DNA of 64,000 bases from Sodiomyces alkalinus F11 (taxonomy: Eukaryota > Ascomycota > Sordariomycetes > Glomerellales > Plectosphaerellaceae), in contig NW_021167085.1 of the NCBI RefSeq assembly GCF_003711515.1, positions 127,507 through 191,506 of the forward strand, given 5' to 3'. A program made the translations under genes and the position numbers. The notes under the pieces are model-generated. The model made no database searches, had not been told where the DNA came from, and saw nothing but the letters and a program-made list of their open reading frames with translations. Positions 33,701-43,527 of the stretch are shown in pieces. How positions within the stretch are numbered: the first letter of the stretch is position 1; each line of letters begins with the position of its first letter.

Positions 33701-35322
33701 AGCCTTGGGATCCTGCGGCCTTAAAGATATTGATCTTCCTATAATAAGGCAGAGACCGCGGGGAGAATTGTCCGGAAAATATACTTCATGATGGAGAACG
33801 AAGAATAGGTGTCTTGATACCAAGAGATTCTGCATCTTTCTTCTCCATACGTTGTATAACGTACACGTACGTACTTTATTACGAAGGACATAGTAATAAA
33901 TCAGATTCGGACATTGGTAGGGAAACCAACCCCACCAAGAGCGGCCGTGTGATTTCCTGCCCCATCCCTGTATTCACAGACTACCCATTTCGGACAAGCG
34001 TCTGGTGACCCTGTGCGCATGACTCCATATACCTGCTTATGCCGGTCCCGCGGCTTGCTCATTGCTCATTACTCTCTCTCAGTGGTTCATTTGTCTCTGC
34101 CTTTCCCCTTTTTTCTATTCGCAAGTATGAAGTATGACTGAAAACCCACTGATTTGATATTCTACGAAGTAATAAGGTAGGTTTCTACCCATAGCATCGC
34201 GCCCGCGTTGTACCTAGATATAGAGGACTAAACTAGTATCATAAAATGTGCCCCCTTGAAAGGCACACTTTTCTATTGGGTGAACGTTTTGGACCCTTAA
34301 GTCCTTAGCGGCTCACCTGTGTGTCCAGGGGATGCTTGCTAACCCAGGAGTAAGAACGTTTTCACTGTTTCTCCCCTTCCTTGGATACCTTACGCTGTAC
34401 TTACTTTCCATAAGGTAGGTGGGTACTTACTTTATATGTACTTCATACGCTACTTGGTGCCAGTGTCCCTCAGGTGTTCCACAATTTCCACCCACTTTAT
34501 TCTGTGCTCACAACTCTTTCCCCCCTTCCCTTCCACCCTTCCACCCCCCCCTTTTAACTTATACATATGCAATCCCGCCGCCTTCCGCTACCCACTTGCC
34601 TCCACCGTAGCCTCCCTTGTCTGGTTTAACGAAGTACCCTTGGCCTTCCCCTTCACATAGCCTTAATTTTTCTTCTTTCCCGTTACTTTCGCATCCTCCC
34701 TCTCCCTCTCCTTTTTTTTTTCCGCCGCCCTTCCTCCTTCTCCTGGACCCTGACATCACCTCTTTCTTTTTAACCTTTTCTCGCCACAGCTCTTACCGAG
34801 CACTACCTGTACGTGAATGTGCTCTGGCAACACCTTTTTTTTGAGCCACCAAGAGGTGACGGTGGAAGTTCTGGATCCCAACTTTCTATCTCCATCTTGT
34901 TCAACGACAAGGGGCATCTGGAACCGCGTCCCTCCTCTGTCCATCTCGTCTCCTGGTCTCTCCTAACGCGAAGCCAGCCAAAAATTTACAACCACGTCCT
35001 TTTTTTTTTTTTTCATCTTTCGCAGCATCTTTCGGCTTGTTGCAAAGCGTTACTAGACTCGCGAAGAACCTTGTCCGGAACAGTTTTGCCGATAAACCCA
35101 TATTGCAAGGGGAAAAAACGAGCATCGAGTAAACGGTTCAGAATAGCCCAAATCGCGTCCTATTCCAGAAGATTCGAAAATTTCTCTGTCCGCCTTTTGC
35201 CGCACAGCAATCTCGCCAGACATTATCCGCCCGTTTGGTCAGCAAACAATCAAAACAAAAAAGAAGAGCAAGAAACGAATAGTGGAGGCACAACACGAGA
35301 AGAAGAAAAGCTTGGAAGCATA

Positions 35323-36018
35323 ATGGAAGGGGTTGGCGTTACAAATGCAGACTATGACGTGGGGCATCAGGGCGATAATGGTGAGAGTATGCTTCATCCT
35401 TCCCACATCATCGAGAGCTCGTTGAGCTGCTCATCATCCTCCGTCGACCACGACCATGAAGAACACCACATTCATGCCCCGCGACCAGTGCGTCCTCCTC
35501 TCCCCAGCCGAAAGAGCAGCGGCCCGCTCGTCGTCCCTCGCGACAGCTTGGCCGTCGGTCCCGTCGAGCAGTCATTCGGCCCCGATGACGTCCGATCCAT
35601 GAGCCCACGTCGTACTAGCGAGGATATCGAGGCCCTCGGAAGAGAAGCCAGGGAAGAACTCAAAAGGTGTGTTTTTATTTATCTCTCTCAATCATCGTCG
35701 GCCTGCTTGGGATTATCTGCCGCCTGTTTCTGTTTCCCAAGCCACAATCTCACTCAGGCCGGTTTGGCTGCAGGCGGGGCAGGCCAGCATGGGGCCCACT
35801 AGCCGCCGTTTCGCGTTGCTGACCAAGGGCACACCCGTCATACCAGGCACGCCAAAGCGCTGCAAGAATCACTCTTGACCATTTTCCATCGCATCGAAGC
35901 TGTCAGAGAGGAACATGATAAACTTGACAACAATAATAAGTTTCTCCAGAAATACATCGGCGATCTCATGTCCACCAGCAAAATCACCGCGACGACCAGC
36001 AGCAGGGCCAAAAAATAG
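35323..36018 (+). CDS. Short coiled-coil protein (SCOC/Slo1-like, DUF2205), 2 exons
   Basis: Exons 35323-35666 and 35847-36018 encode 171 residues. The N-terminal two thirds are Ser/Pro/His-rich and probably disordered. Exon 2 encodes the conserved coiled coil: LQESLLTIFHRIEAVREEHD, then NNNKFLQKYIGDLMSTSKI and a basic end. This matches the SCOC family, small Golgi/endosome coiled-coil proteins that bind Arl-type GTPases; yeast SLO1 is the small relative that interacts with Arl3. The donor splits an Arg codon (AG|G), which confirms the junction because EELKR runs straight into HAKALQESL. The frame stays open about 510 bp upstream of this ATG, but that part is leader-like and the ATG chosen follows an A-rich context. 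The conserved domain is certain; the exact start is less so. Confidence 0.87.
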
Positions 36019-37422
36019 GACCCTCGATGTCAGTCGATGGTGCAGCAGCACGGGACGTCGAAGAAAAAAAAAAAGCAACGCGAGCGTTGTTTTCGAGCCG
36101 AGGCCGTCGATTCGTTTCGAGTTTTGCGAATGGGTATGCATGGCTTGTTGCACTATTCCGACCAGCGATCTCACACCAGCAGTGTCTGTCATAACGCTGC
36201 CGGGTTTTTTTCTCGTGTTGATCGCGTTGGCAGCCGTAGCCTGGCAGAATACCCGTTGCGAGGCCCGAGAATGACCATTGCGGCGCACCGAGTCTTCTTT
36301 TTTAACATCTTTCGAGTTAACAACACTGCACGAGTCGGATCGATAACCTCGACGTTAGAGGCATGATACCCTGGCTTTGCTTTTTTATGCCTGGGGCGTC
36401 TTTCCCTCCCTGTGGGACTTGGACACTACCTCGCATATCGATCGGTTTTTCGGCAGGACCTCGATCTTCGGGAGAAAGGGAAAAGACGGGGGGAGAAGAA
36501 AAAAGACAAAAAGGACATTTTCCTTGTATAATTACGACTTGCATCACGGGGGGCTTTTGACCGAGGACGACCACGATCGGGGGCAGCAGACGCTCGCGAT
36601 ACGGCGGAAATAACGGGCATTGTTCGGCGTTACATGGCGCTAGGAGGGGCGGGGTTATTGGTTTATGGTGCCGCTTTTCTCTGCACATAAGCATGGCGTA
36701 GCGGGCTGCAGAACCAGGCAGGCAAAGAAGGGGGGGACACTGGGATGAAGAAGCAGGATTACAAGAGACAGAAGAAGACGGAAAGATACCTGTGTGAGCT
36801 CAGCACATTTTTAGGGGCGGAATTATCCCATTTCCAATGCTGGCCGAAGACATGCCGATTTTGAATCGTAGCAACTGCGTGATCTGTGCATGTGCAGCTT
36901 TTCTTGGGGATCATAGGTATGTCGTGATGGTTTGTGTCGGTGAAGCAAAGGCTTGGGATCCCAGGATGGAGGCTTCAGAAGACAGGAGGAGCATGGCCTT
37001 GAGGGCACTTGAAAGAGGTTTGATGTTACATTTTGAAGCTACTGCAGTCCACGCCCGTGTCGTCAACGGCTGTTCTCTGTCTCTATAGCTGACTGCATCT
37101 GGCCTATATGCCGCGACGTTCAGGCATCATACGTTTTCCTCCCGAATTTCGCAGCTTAGACGCATTATTTTCGGCAAGTTGACCAACGACGGCAACAACA
37201 AAGTGTTCAATAAACCGAAATATCTCCATCGACGCATCCATATCCCCAACCTGCCGATACGAGGCTGTCGCTCCTCATCAGTTTAGATAAGCGATATCCG
37301 AGTTGGAACAAACTGGTCGGAACAAACTGCGAATGGGTCTGACTCTTGCCCCATGGTATGGATGTTGTTTTAGCGTTGGATAAAAGACAAGGGGATTGGC
37401 GTTCATCAAGTTATGTCCATGA
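36019..37422. other. Intergenic region
   Basis: 1.4 kb between the convergent SCOC-like gene and the minus-strand unknown gene. Short frames only, and nothing recognisable. Confidence 0.5.
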
Positions 37423-38388
37423 TCATGTCGTAGCAGGGCGAAGGCTTGTTTTTCTCTTGCTCCGCCGCCGCTTAAGCTGGGCCTTGAAGCGTTTTTCAAG
37501 CACAGGGTCGAACGGGTTGCGGTTGTTGCGGCTGCGGCCACTGCTGCTGCTGCTGCTGTCATCACTACCGCTACCGCTACCGCTACTGCTACCGCTACTA
37601 CTGCCGTTGCTGCTGCCGTTGCTGCTGCCGTTGCTGCTGCTAAGGCTGGTATCGGTGGGGAGACCACGCAGCCGCGGCAGGCGGTAGCTCAGGAGCCGCG
37701 GGAGAAGAGCAAAGAGCGTGTCGTTCTCGCGGGGTTTGATTTGTTGCTGGCCGGCGAGGGGGAACTGGTCCAAGAAGAGACCGAGACGGAGGGCGTCCTG
37801 GACGAGGGAGAGGTCGAGATTGTCAACGACATGGGACCCGAGGTTGCGGCGGATGGTGTCGAAGGCGAGGTCCCAGAGACAGCTGTCGACGCTGAGGAAC
37901 TCGTCGAGCGTCAGGACGGTCTTGGGGCGGCGATGGATTCTCGGGTTGCGGGGGGTTACTGCGGTTTTGAGGAGCAGGAAGAGCGGGCGGGCTAGATGCA
38001 TGCCGAGAGGGAGGACGGGGTGGGACTTCTAGTCCGGCAGACCTGTCGCCGTCTGGGAAATGGGATCATCTGGGGCCCGTGGGCTGGTGAAGAGGGGGAG
38101 GTGTTCGAACATGGCTCTGTGGCGGCTGGCGAGGTTGGCGAGGAGGGCGGCCCAGATCTTGATGGTTGGGTCGGGGCAGGTGATGATGCGGTTGATGTGG
38201 TCGAGCACGGGGGACATGATTTGGCGGAGGGCTTCTGGAGACCGCGTGCCTGAATAGCATTTTGTGAAGCTTGTGGCGAGGGAAAAGATGTCGGTTAGGA
38301 GGTTGGTGAAGTCATCTTCTGGCTGTGTACGGTAGATATTAAGCTGGGATGCGCGTATATCGTGGGTATAATCAGATTTTGGCTCCAT
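37423..38388 (-). pseudogene. Unknown protein with an in-frame TAG or a 51-nt intron (candidate broken gene)
   Basis: Two frames on the minus strand are in the same register and are separated by one stop at 38029-38031. The upstream part (119 codons, from ATG 38388) includes ALRQIMSPVLDHINRIITC and WAALLANLASRHRAMFEH. The downstream part continues with LTLDEFLSVDSCLWDLAF, then a Ser/Gly/Asn low-complexity run and a basic tail (KAQLKRRRSKRKTSLRP). A GT...AG pair (38042 to 37992, 51 nt) would remove the stop in frame and give 304 residues, but an intron that short with no clear branch site is marginal. Otherwise it is a nonsense mutation. I do not recognise the family. Helical content and the shared reading frame suggest one ancestral gene. 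Confidence 0.5.
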
Positions 38389-38962
38389 GGATACAAGGTT
38401 CTCTCGTAATTGTGTTTGATAGTGAGTCTTGCGTAGGTAGAGGTAGAGAATAGCTTGGTAAGGTGAAGAAGTAGAAGGTGAAGAAGTAGGTAGAAGAAGG
38501 TTGAAGGAAGCCTGCGATGTTGAGTGGATAGCGTAATGAGAGCTGGGCTGATAAGCTTTTGATAGATGATAAGGGTGTTAGATAAGGTAGGTAGCACGTG
38601 CAAATGGTACTGGCGTATGTGCCACATGGTGTGGCTTGGGTACCTGGTATGATGGCGGGACCCTGCATAAGTACCAAAGGTAGCCTGCCCGCTAAAGAAA
38701 GCCCCGTTGGTGGGTCAGGTGTCAAGGTCAAGTCCCGTGCCCCGGAGGACGTTATCGTGGCTCACCGGCAGGGATGCGTAATCGGCTGAAGGGCCCAAGG
38801 AGTCACTCTTAGTCATCTCTCCCCACCACGACACCACGACACCACGACACCACAGCAACTTCACCTCTTCCCTACCTTAGTAGACTCTCGACGTCTCAAG
38901 TTGTTTGCCACTCGTCAGGCAGCACATCTTCAACCTCCTGCGAGAGGAATGAATTTCTTATA
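38389..38962. promoter_or_regulatory. Divergent upstream region with 8-bp tandem repeat and a minimal uORF
   Basis: 574 bp between the unknown minus-strand gene and the homocysteine methyltransferase. It has a tandem ACACCACG repeat at about 38823-38853. A five-codon upstream ORF (ATG 38949, stop TAA 38961-38963) ends in a TAATG overlap with the main start codon. Confidence 0.55.
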
Positions 38963-40050
38963 ATGACAGTGACCTCGGCATCGTCGTCGAGCCCAGACTC
39001 GGTCGCTGTTCTCCTGCTCGACGGCGGCCTGGGAACATCTCTCGCAGACGACTACGGCGTGCGATTCGGTCCTCACACGCCTCTGTGGTCGTCCCACCTC
39101 CTCATCGCCGACCAGACCACCCTCCTCGCCTGTCAGAGGGACTTTGCCGAGGTGCCCGTGGATATCATTTCCACGGCGACCTACCAAGTCTCCCTCCAGG
39201 GGTTTGCGAACACCGTCACGAGCCGCTTCCCCAATGGGATTGGCAGGGGGGATATCATCCCCTTTATCCGGGACGCGGTTCGCATCGCCGAGGACGCCGC
39301 AGGGTCTACCGGAGCGAGGGTCGCGTTGAGCTTGGGGCCGTACGGTGCTTGCATGGTGCCTAGCCAAGAGTACAGCGGACGGTATGATGAGCAGCATGAC
39401 TCGGTGGACGCACTCAGGGGGTGGCATGTTGACTGCTTGGGTCTTTTCCAGGAGGCCGGGGTTTTCTCTTCCCCCGTGGCCGGCTACGTGGCGCTGGAGA
39501 CGGTCCCGAGGGTCGATGAGATTGTTGCCCTCCGGCAGGCCTTGGATGAGACTCGTGCGGTCGCGTTTGGAACGCCGTTCTGGATCTCCTGTTTGTTCCC
39601 CCGGGAAGAGGAAGGGAAAGAGTTTACCCTCCCCGACGGGTCCAGCGTGAAGGAGGCGGTTGCGGCCATGTTGGACGTCTCCGTTGCGAATTCTCGGCCA
39701 TGGGGCATTGGGATTAACTGGACAAGCTCAGGACCCTCATCTCTAGCTATGAAAGGGCCGTTGCGGAGCTTCTTGCAGCTGAGCAGATCGACGCCGCTCC
39801 TCCGGCGCTCATCCTTTATCCGGATGGAACGAACGGAGAGGTCTACAACACCAGCACACAAACCTGGGAGCTTCCCGAGGGCACTGGTCAACGGGACATA
39901 TCTTGGGAGACACAGTTGGCTCAGATTGTGCGGGAGACGCGATCTCGAGGACGGTGGAGGCAGATCGTCGTGGGGGGGTGCTGCAAAGCCGGTCATCGCG
40001 AGCTTGGTCGACTCTGTCGGGAGTTGCAGCAACAGGGTCTCAGAGGGTGA
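38963..40050 (+). CDS. Homocysteine S-methyltransferase (Mht1/Sam4-like) with an apparent frameshift
   Basis: The frame from 38963 encodes LLDGGLGTSLAD, then ATYQVSLQGFA, VALSLGPYGA, YVALETVPRVDEI and PWGIGIN, the order of the Zn-dependent homocysteine methyltransferase fold. At 39719-39720 homology leaves this frame and resumes from 39721 (DKLRTLISSYERAVAELL, ALILYPDGTNGEVYN, IVVGGCCKAGHRELGRLC) with a stop at 40048-40050. Together they make about 361 residues, normal for the family. The family's first zinc-ligand cysteine, in GINC, falls exactly at the break; the paired cysteines of GGCC are intact. The enzyme would transfer methyl groups from S-methylmethionine or AdoMet to homocysteine, making methionine in the cytosol. 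A deletion of 1 nt (or 10 nt next to the AAGCTC repeat), real or a sequencing error, explains it. As written, translation would read into an unrelated tail. Confidence 0.82.
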
Positions 40051-40226
40051 AGAGAGGGAAGGAAAAAGAAAAAGAAAAAAAAAGACGATGCGCCGTTCAA
40101 GTACAATGCTGCCGATGCTAAACGCCATGTTGCGCCGCTTGCTTCCCCATCACAATCCCAGCCGACAGTCAGAAGCCAAGCAAGACAAAAGCAAAGCAAA
40201 CCAACGAACAAAACGCATGCCGCACC

Positions 40227-40814
40227 CTACCTACCAACACGACAAACAGAAACCGGTCCAGAATTGCAACTTACGCCCAAGATCTTCTCAGCCACCATGC
40301 GGTGTGTCTCGCCCCGCGGCGGGCGCGGCCAGTGCGGCGAGACGTCCCCCCTCCAGAACGCCTCTATCATGACGGCCTGGGCGGACCCCCGCGGGAAGCC
40401 GAGGTTTTCGTCCAGCGTGCCGCGAGGCGGGACGGCCACATCGAAGACGAGCCTCTTCACCGTATGCGGCGACGGGAGGCCGCATTCCCTCACGTACATG
40501 AGGTCCAGCCGGTGTTGGGTCTCGCGGTGGGCGGCTTTGGCCAGGAGGGCGGACGCTTCGTCGTAGAGCTGGCGGTTGACGAGCAGGACGGCGCGGGGGT
40601 GGGGGGCTGGGGCGGCGAAGGGCGTGCTGGGCACCCAGACGTCGTGGCCGTCGTGGTAGTCGGTGGCGTCGCCGCCGCCACAGGACCGGTACACTCGCCT
40701 GGTGCGGTCTTGGCTGGCGGTGGGGGAGTCCGGGCATTCGCGTTCCGGGGGGAAGAGGACTTCCTTGAGGATTTGATCGCGCAGCTCGGGCGGGATCGTC
40801 AGGAGCGATGGCAT
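40227..40814 (-). CDS. 2EXR/F-box-like domain protein, probably truncated or missing a 3' exon
   Basis: 195 codons, starting MPSLLTIPPELRDQILKEVL, the N-terminal motif of fungal 2EXR/F-box-like proteins. It is followed by VLLVNRQLYDEASALLAKAA, the second conserved block. The open frame ends in CNSGPVSVCRVGR just after GGC|GTAAGT at about 40273-40278, a perfect splice donor. The real exon may therefore end there and the terminal residues may be intron translation. No convincing downstream exon is seen before the methyltransferase, whose 3' end is only about 180 bp away. Family members often have a longer C-terminal half, so truncation is possible. The molecular function is unknown; some relatives may recruit SCF ligases, but this is not established for 2EXR proteins. 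Confidence 0.65.
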   Translation of the reverse strand: MPSLLTIPPELRDQILKEVLFPPERECPDSPTASQDRTRRVYRSCGGGDATDYHDGHDVWVPSTPFAAPAPHPRAVLLVNRQLYDEASALLAKAAHRETQHRLDLMYVRECGLPSPHTVKRLVFDVAVPPRGTLDENLGFPRGSAQAVMIEAFWRGDVSPHWPRPPRGETHRMVAEKILGVSCNSGPVSVCRVGR

Positions 40815-42053
40815 GGAAGTCCTTTGTTTTGCAGGCGGTTGAAATGCGGACGGAATTTACTCGGTGGAGATGACGACTAACCCTTCGGTCTACCAAACAG
40901 ACGGAAGAAGAAGCAAAGAAAAAAAGAAGAAAAAAGAGAGAGAGAAAGACGTCATTTCATCGTCCGTCAAATATCCGTAAGGGTCTATGGGCATGGGAAA
41001 GCCGGATCAAGACAGGAATCCCTTGGCCCCTTTCGCTGCATTTGCCACTTACACCACAGAAGCCCACCCAAAGCTGAATGAAGTTGATTGATCACATGCA
41101 CTAATAGCGCACAGCTCTAACCATTACACCAAATATTGCATCAATATTTCGCTTTTTATCTCGTCACGTGAGGTCCCGTCCCCTTATCATCATCACGCTA
41201 ATACGAGCTGACTGGCTCGGTCAGAGAGAGACGGAGGCAAGGAAACAACTGGTAGGATCCTCATTTAAAGTACGCAAGTACAGTCGGAGTAGAATGACAG
41301 TCGTCTCTACCGGGTTGCCGCTCAAGGAGTCAAGGTGGGTCCCCTCCCCCGGCTGAATCCATGATTGTCCGGAGTACGGAGGAAAGACGGAGTAGCCCCC
41401 GGTCGCCGGTGAGACTCACGTTGTGTATTCCCAGTCCCTCATCGTGATACGCTATGCTTAGATCCATTCCCCTGCAATTGGCGCAGCTGGTCGGCTTATC
41501 CGTAAGAACTTCCCCACTGAACCCGGCATGATTATTCCCCTTCTAGCTGCCTGCCGCCGGGGGACTTTAGACAGAACAGACCCCAGTCCCCAAAGACATC
41601 GTGAATCTCCCCATACTAAACCCCCACCACTCGTTCACGACATATCAATTCGCATCCCCTCCAACAACAACAAAAACAACAACATCCTCGTCCGGCCCCG
41701 CACAAGGAGTAAGCCACTGGTTTAGGTCTGCCCAAAAGCCCCGGAATGCATCGGGTTCAATCCTTCGTCGACCCTCCCCTCCCTGCAACAAGTCGATGAC
41801 CCCGAGATTCACGTCCTTCTGTGTCCAAAGCGCGTGTGGACAGTCCATCTCCACCCACCTCACCACGAGTCCACGACCTCGACTATAAAGGCCCCATCTC
41901 CCTCGCCCTACTCGTCATCTTCTCCTCTCCATTCTCTCCCCGCCTCATCCCTCTCTACCTTCACTCACTCGAATCCAAATACTACCCCCAAATCCATTCC
42001 ACTCCACTCCAATCCAATCCATTCCATTCCATCCCACCCCCCCAACCTCCACC
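40815..42053. other. Intergenic region
   Basis: 1.2 kb without a gene. It contains purine-rich leader sequence near 40910-40950, a fragment resembling a tRNA D-arm at about 41110-41140 that lacks a T-arm, partial ACGGAGTA motifs (about 41372-41395), and a C/A-rich presumed leader of the VOC gene with ATTCCACTCC-like repeats (about 41995-42035). Confidence 0.5.
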
Positions 42054-42541
42054 ATGCCCATCGACCACGCAGGCGTCTACGTCCCCAAACCCATCTTCCA
42101 GAAGACCCTGGACTGGTACGTCGCCGCCCTAGCCCCCATCGGCTACAAGATCATGGCCAAACCCACCGAATCCAACATCGGCCTCGGCAAGACCGTCCCA
42201 GACTGGTGGCTCGGCGCCACGGACAGCGAGTCCTCGACCCCCGCCCACATCGCCTTCACCGCCGAAGGTACGTTCCACCGTGATCACCTATTTCTTCCTT
42301 CCGTTCCCTCCCCTCCCGTCGAAGGATGGCCATGGACTGGGCCGACTGGCTGACCCCCACCACGCACGCAGACCGCGCCACCGTCGACGCATTCCACAAA
42401 GCGGCCGTTGCTGCCGGTGGTACAGACCACGGCGGCCCCGGCTTGCGTCCCGAGTACCATCCCAACTATTATGGCGCCTTTGTCGTCGACCCGGCCGGCA
42501 ACAATATCGAGGTTGTGTGCCACCTCCCCGCGTCTTCTTGA
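42054..42541 (+). CDS. VOC-superfamily (glyoxalase/dioxygenase-fold) protein, 2 exons
   Basis: Exons 42054-42267 and 42372-42541 (phase 1 junction, GA|C Asp) encode 127 residues. The start PIDHAGVYVPKPIFQKTLDW and the end YYGAFVVDPAGNNIEVVCH are the two halves of the vicinal-oxygen-chelate fold. The Glu of NNIEVVCH and the His of PIDHAG are at metal-ligand positions. Small fungal proteins of this type are annotated as glyoxalase/bleomycin-resistance-like. The substrate is not predictable. It is cytosolic, with no targeting signal. Confidence 0.88.
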
Positions 42542-42755
42542 TCGCTCTTCTTGATCGCGAAGCCTCTCGCATCCCCTGTGCCGATTTGGCATAGTGAGGC
42601 CGGGAGCAATAGCCTTTGCGCCTGGTTCCTGGTTCCTGGTTAGTTATGAAGTTGAGTTCATGGGGGATATATATCGGGTGGAGGCCAGGATGAAACGTGA
42701 AGAATAACTATCTCTTCTTTTCCTCCCTAACATGAAGAAACACAAATAAATACAT

Positions 42756-42791
42756 AAATATTTGAATAAATATTTGAATAAATATTTGAAT
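42756..42791. repeat. 12-bp tandem repeat, 3 perfect copies
   Basis: Unit AAATATTTGAAT three times without mismatch, downstream of the VOC gene and just before a small orphan frame. Confidence 0.9.
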
Positions 42792-42819
42792 AAATAAAGT
42801 AAAATAAGAATTGAAACAA

Positions 42820-43101
42820 ATGATCAAAAGTCCAAAAACTCTATTAGTTTTCGCTCCTTTTGCCAATCTGCGCAAAAAGAAATCTTCGGACCTTCCACAA
42901 AAGCCAGGCGACGCGCTCAGGAGAGACTTGGAAGACATCGTCCAAGGACAAGAAGTGCCCGTCCAAAACGCTCCGCCATCACCGAGAACAGTAAAAAGGT
43001 CTAATGCCGAAGAAATCGAAGAAATCGAAGCGCCCGTTCCACAGGAAACCCAAGCCAAGCCAGCTAGAAAGCATACTATCGCTGTTCATAAGTCTAAGTA
43101 A
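42820..43101 (+). CDS. Small orphan frame, 93 aa (doubtful)
   Basis: ATG at 42820 opens a frame of 93 codons rich in Lys, Glu and Pro (RKKKSSDLPQKPGDALRRDL, then EEIEEIEAPVPQ). It has no recognisable domain and no splice-phase support. It lies in an A/T-rich stretch directly after a tandem repeat. Amino-acid composition is protein-like and less biased than most chance frames here, so it is listed with low confidence. It could be a terminal exon or a chance frame. Confidence 0.2.
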   Translation: MIKSPKTLLVFAPFANLRKKKSSDLPQKPGDALRRDLEDIVQGQEVPVQNAPPSPRTVKRSNAEEIEEIEAPVPQETQAKPARKHTIAVHKSK

Positions 43102-43527
43102 GATCCTCGCCTGGAGCCATAATCGAAACCATAACCGAGCCATCCCGCAAGAACCCATGCCGCCATGAGCCGTCTGTTCACCTTCCTTCTATCCCTTCCC
43201 AATGCACAAGAGGAACAGAGGGACCATCCACCCAGTAAAGCCACCCCATGTCTCCACAGGACGAAAAGAAAAAGGCGGATGCTACACCCCTTCCCCTTTT
43301 CTCTGGGCCCATGTCGACTACTCCCCAACCCTCTCTTCCCCAGAAACGAAGTCCCATACAGGTATCCCTGTACTAGACGGTTCGAGTCTCGCGTGGAGGC
43401 TGCGAGTTTGCCGCCTGCGGGACGTCGCTTCTTCGAATATATGCGTGTGCATGTGCGTGTGTATAGGGGTATCAATCTTATCGTATAAGAGCAAGTATTC
43501 GTGAATTGAGACGGAAGCAAATCGACC

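Larger units (their letters stand above)
26740..35322. other. Long gene-poor region (about 8.6 kb)
   Basis: I find no frame with a recognisable domain or a phase-consistent exon chain. Contents: GGGGAA repeat (26941-26984), GCACA repeat (27465-27486), 9-bp CCGTCCGTC repeat (27707-27738), poly(C) runs near 28339 and 28482, an AATAAC-type run (about 28660-28690), T-rich tracts, and many GTAC-rich palindromic stretches between 30,200 and 34,500. TACTCCGTAC motifs recur at 29075, 30219, 30690, 30768 and 32170. CpA/TpG content looks normal, so this is not a RIP-decayed transposon. It may hold untranslated or non-coding transcripts, which cannot be judged from sequence. Confidence 0.5.

Noticed and set aside
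34813..35322. N-terminal extension of the SCOC-like gene
   Set aside because: The extension starts at a downstream-open, low-quality stretch with homopolymers and leader-like composition; the ATG at 35323 is preferred.
23500..38860. Possible CRISPR-like or other regularly spaced repeat arrays
   Set aside because: All repeats seen are direct tandem micro- or minisatellites without unique spacers, and the genome is eukaryotic.
39720..40372. Continuation of the methyltransferase start frame to 40372
   Set aside because: It is open by chance and ends in low-complexity Lys/Ser/Pro sequence, while family similarity continues in the next frame to 40050.
41105..41140. tRNA-like segment (minus strand: TTGGTGTAATGGTTAGAG)
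   Set aside because: It resembles a D-arm/A-box, but no acceptor-stem pairing and no B-box/T-arm follow within 80 bp. At best it is a tRNA fragment.
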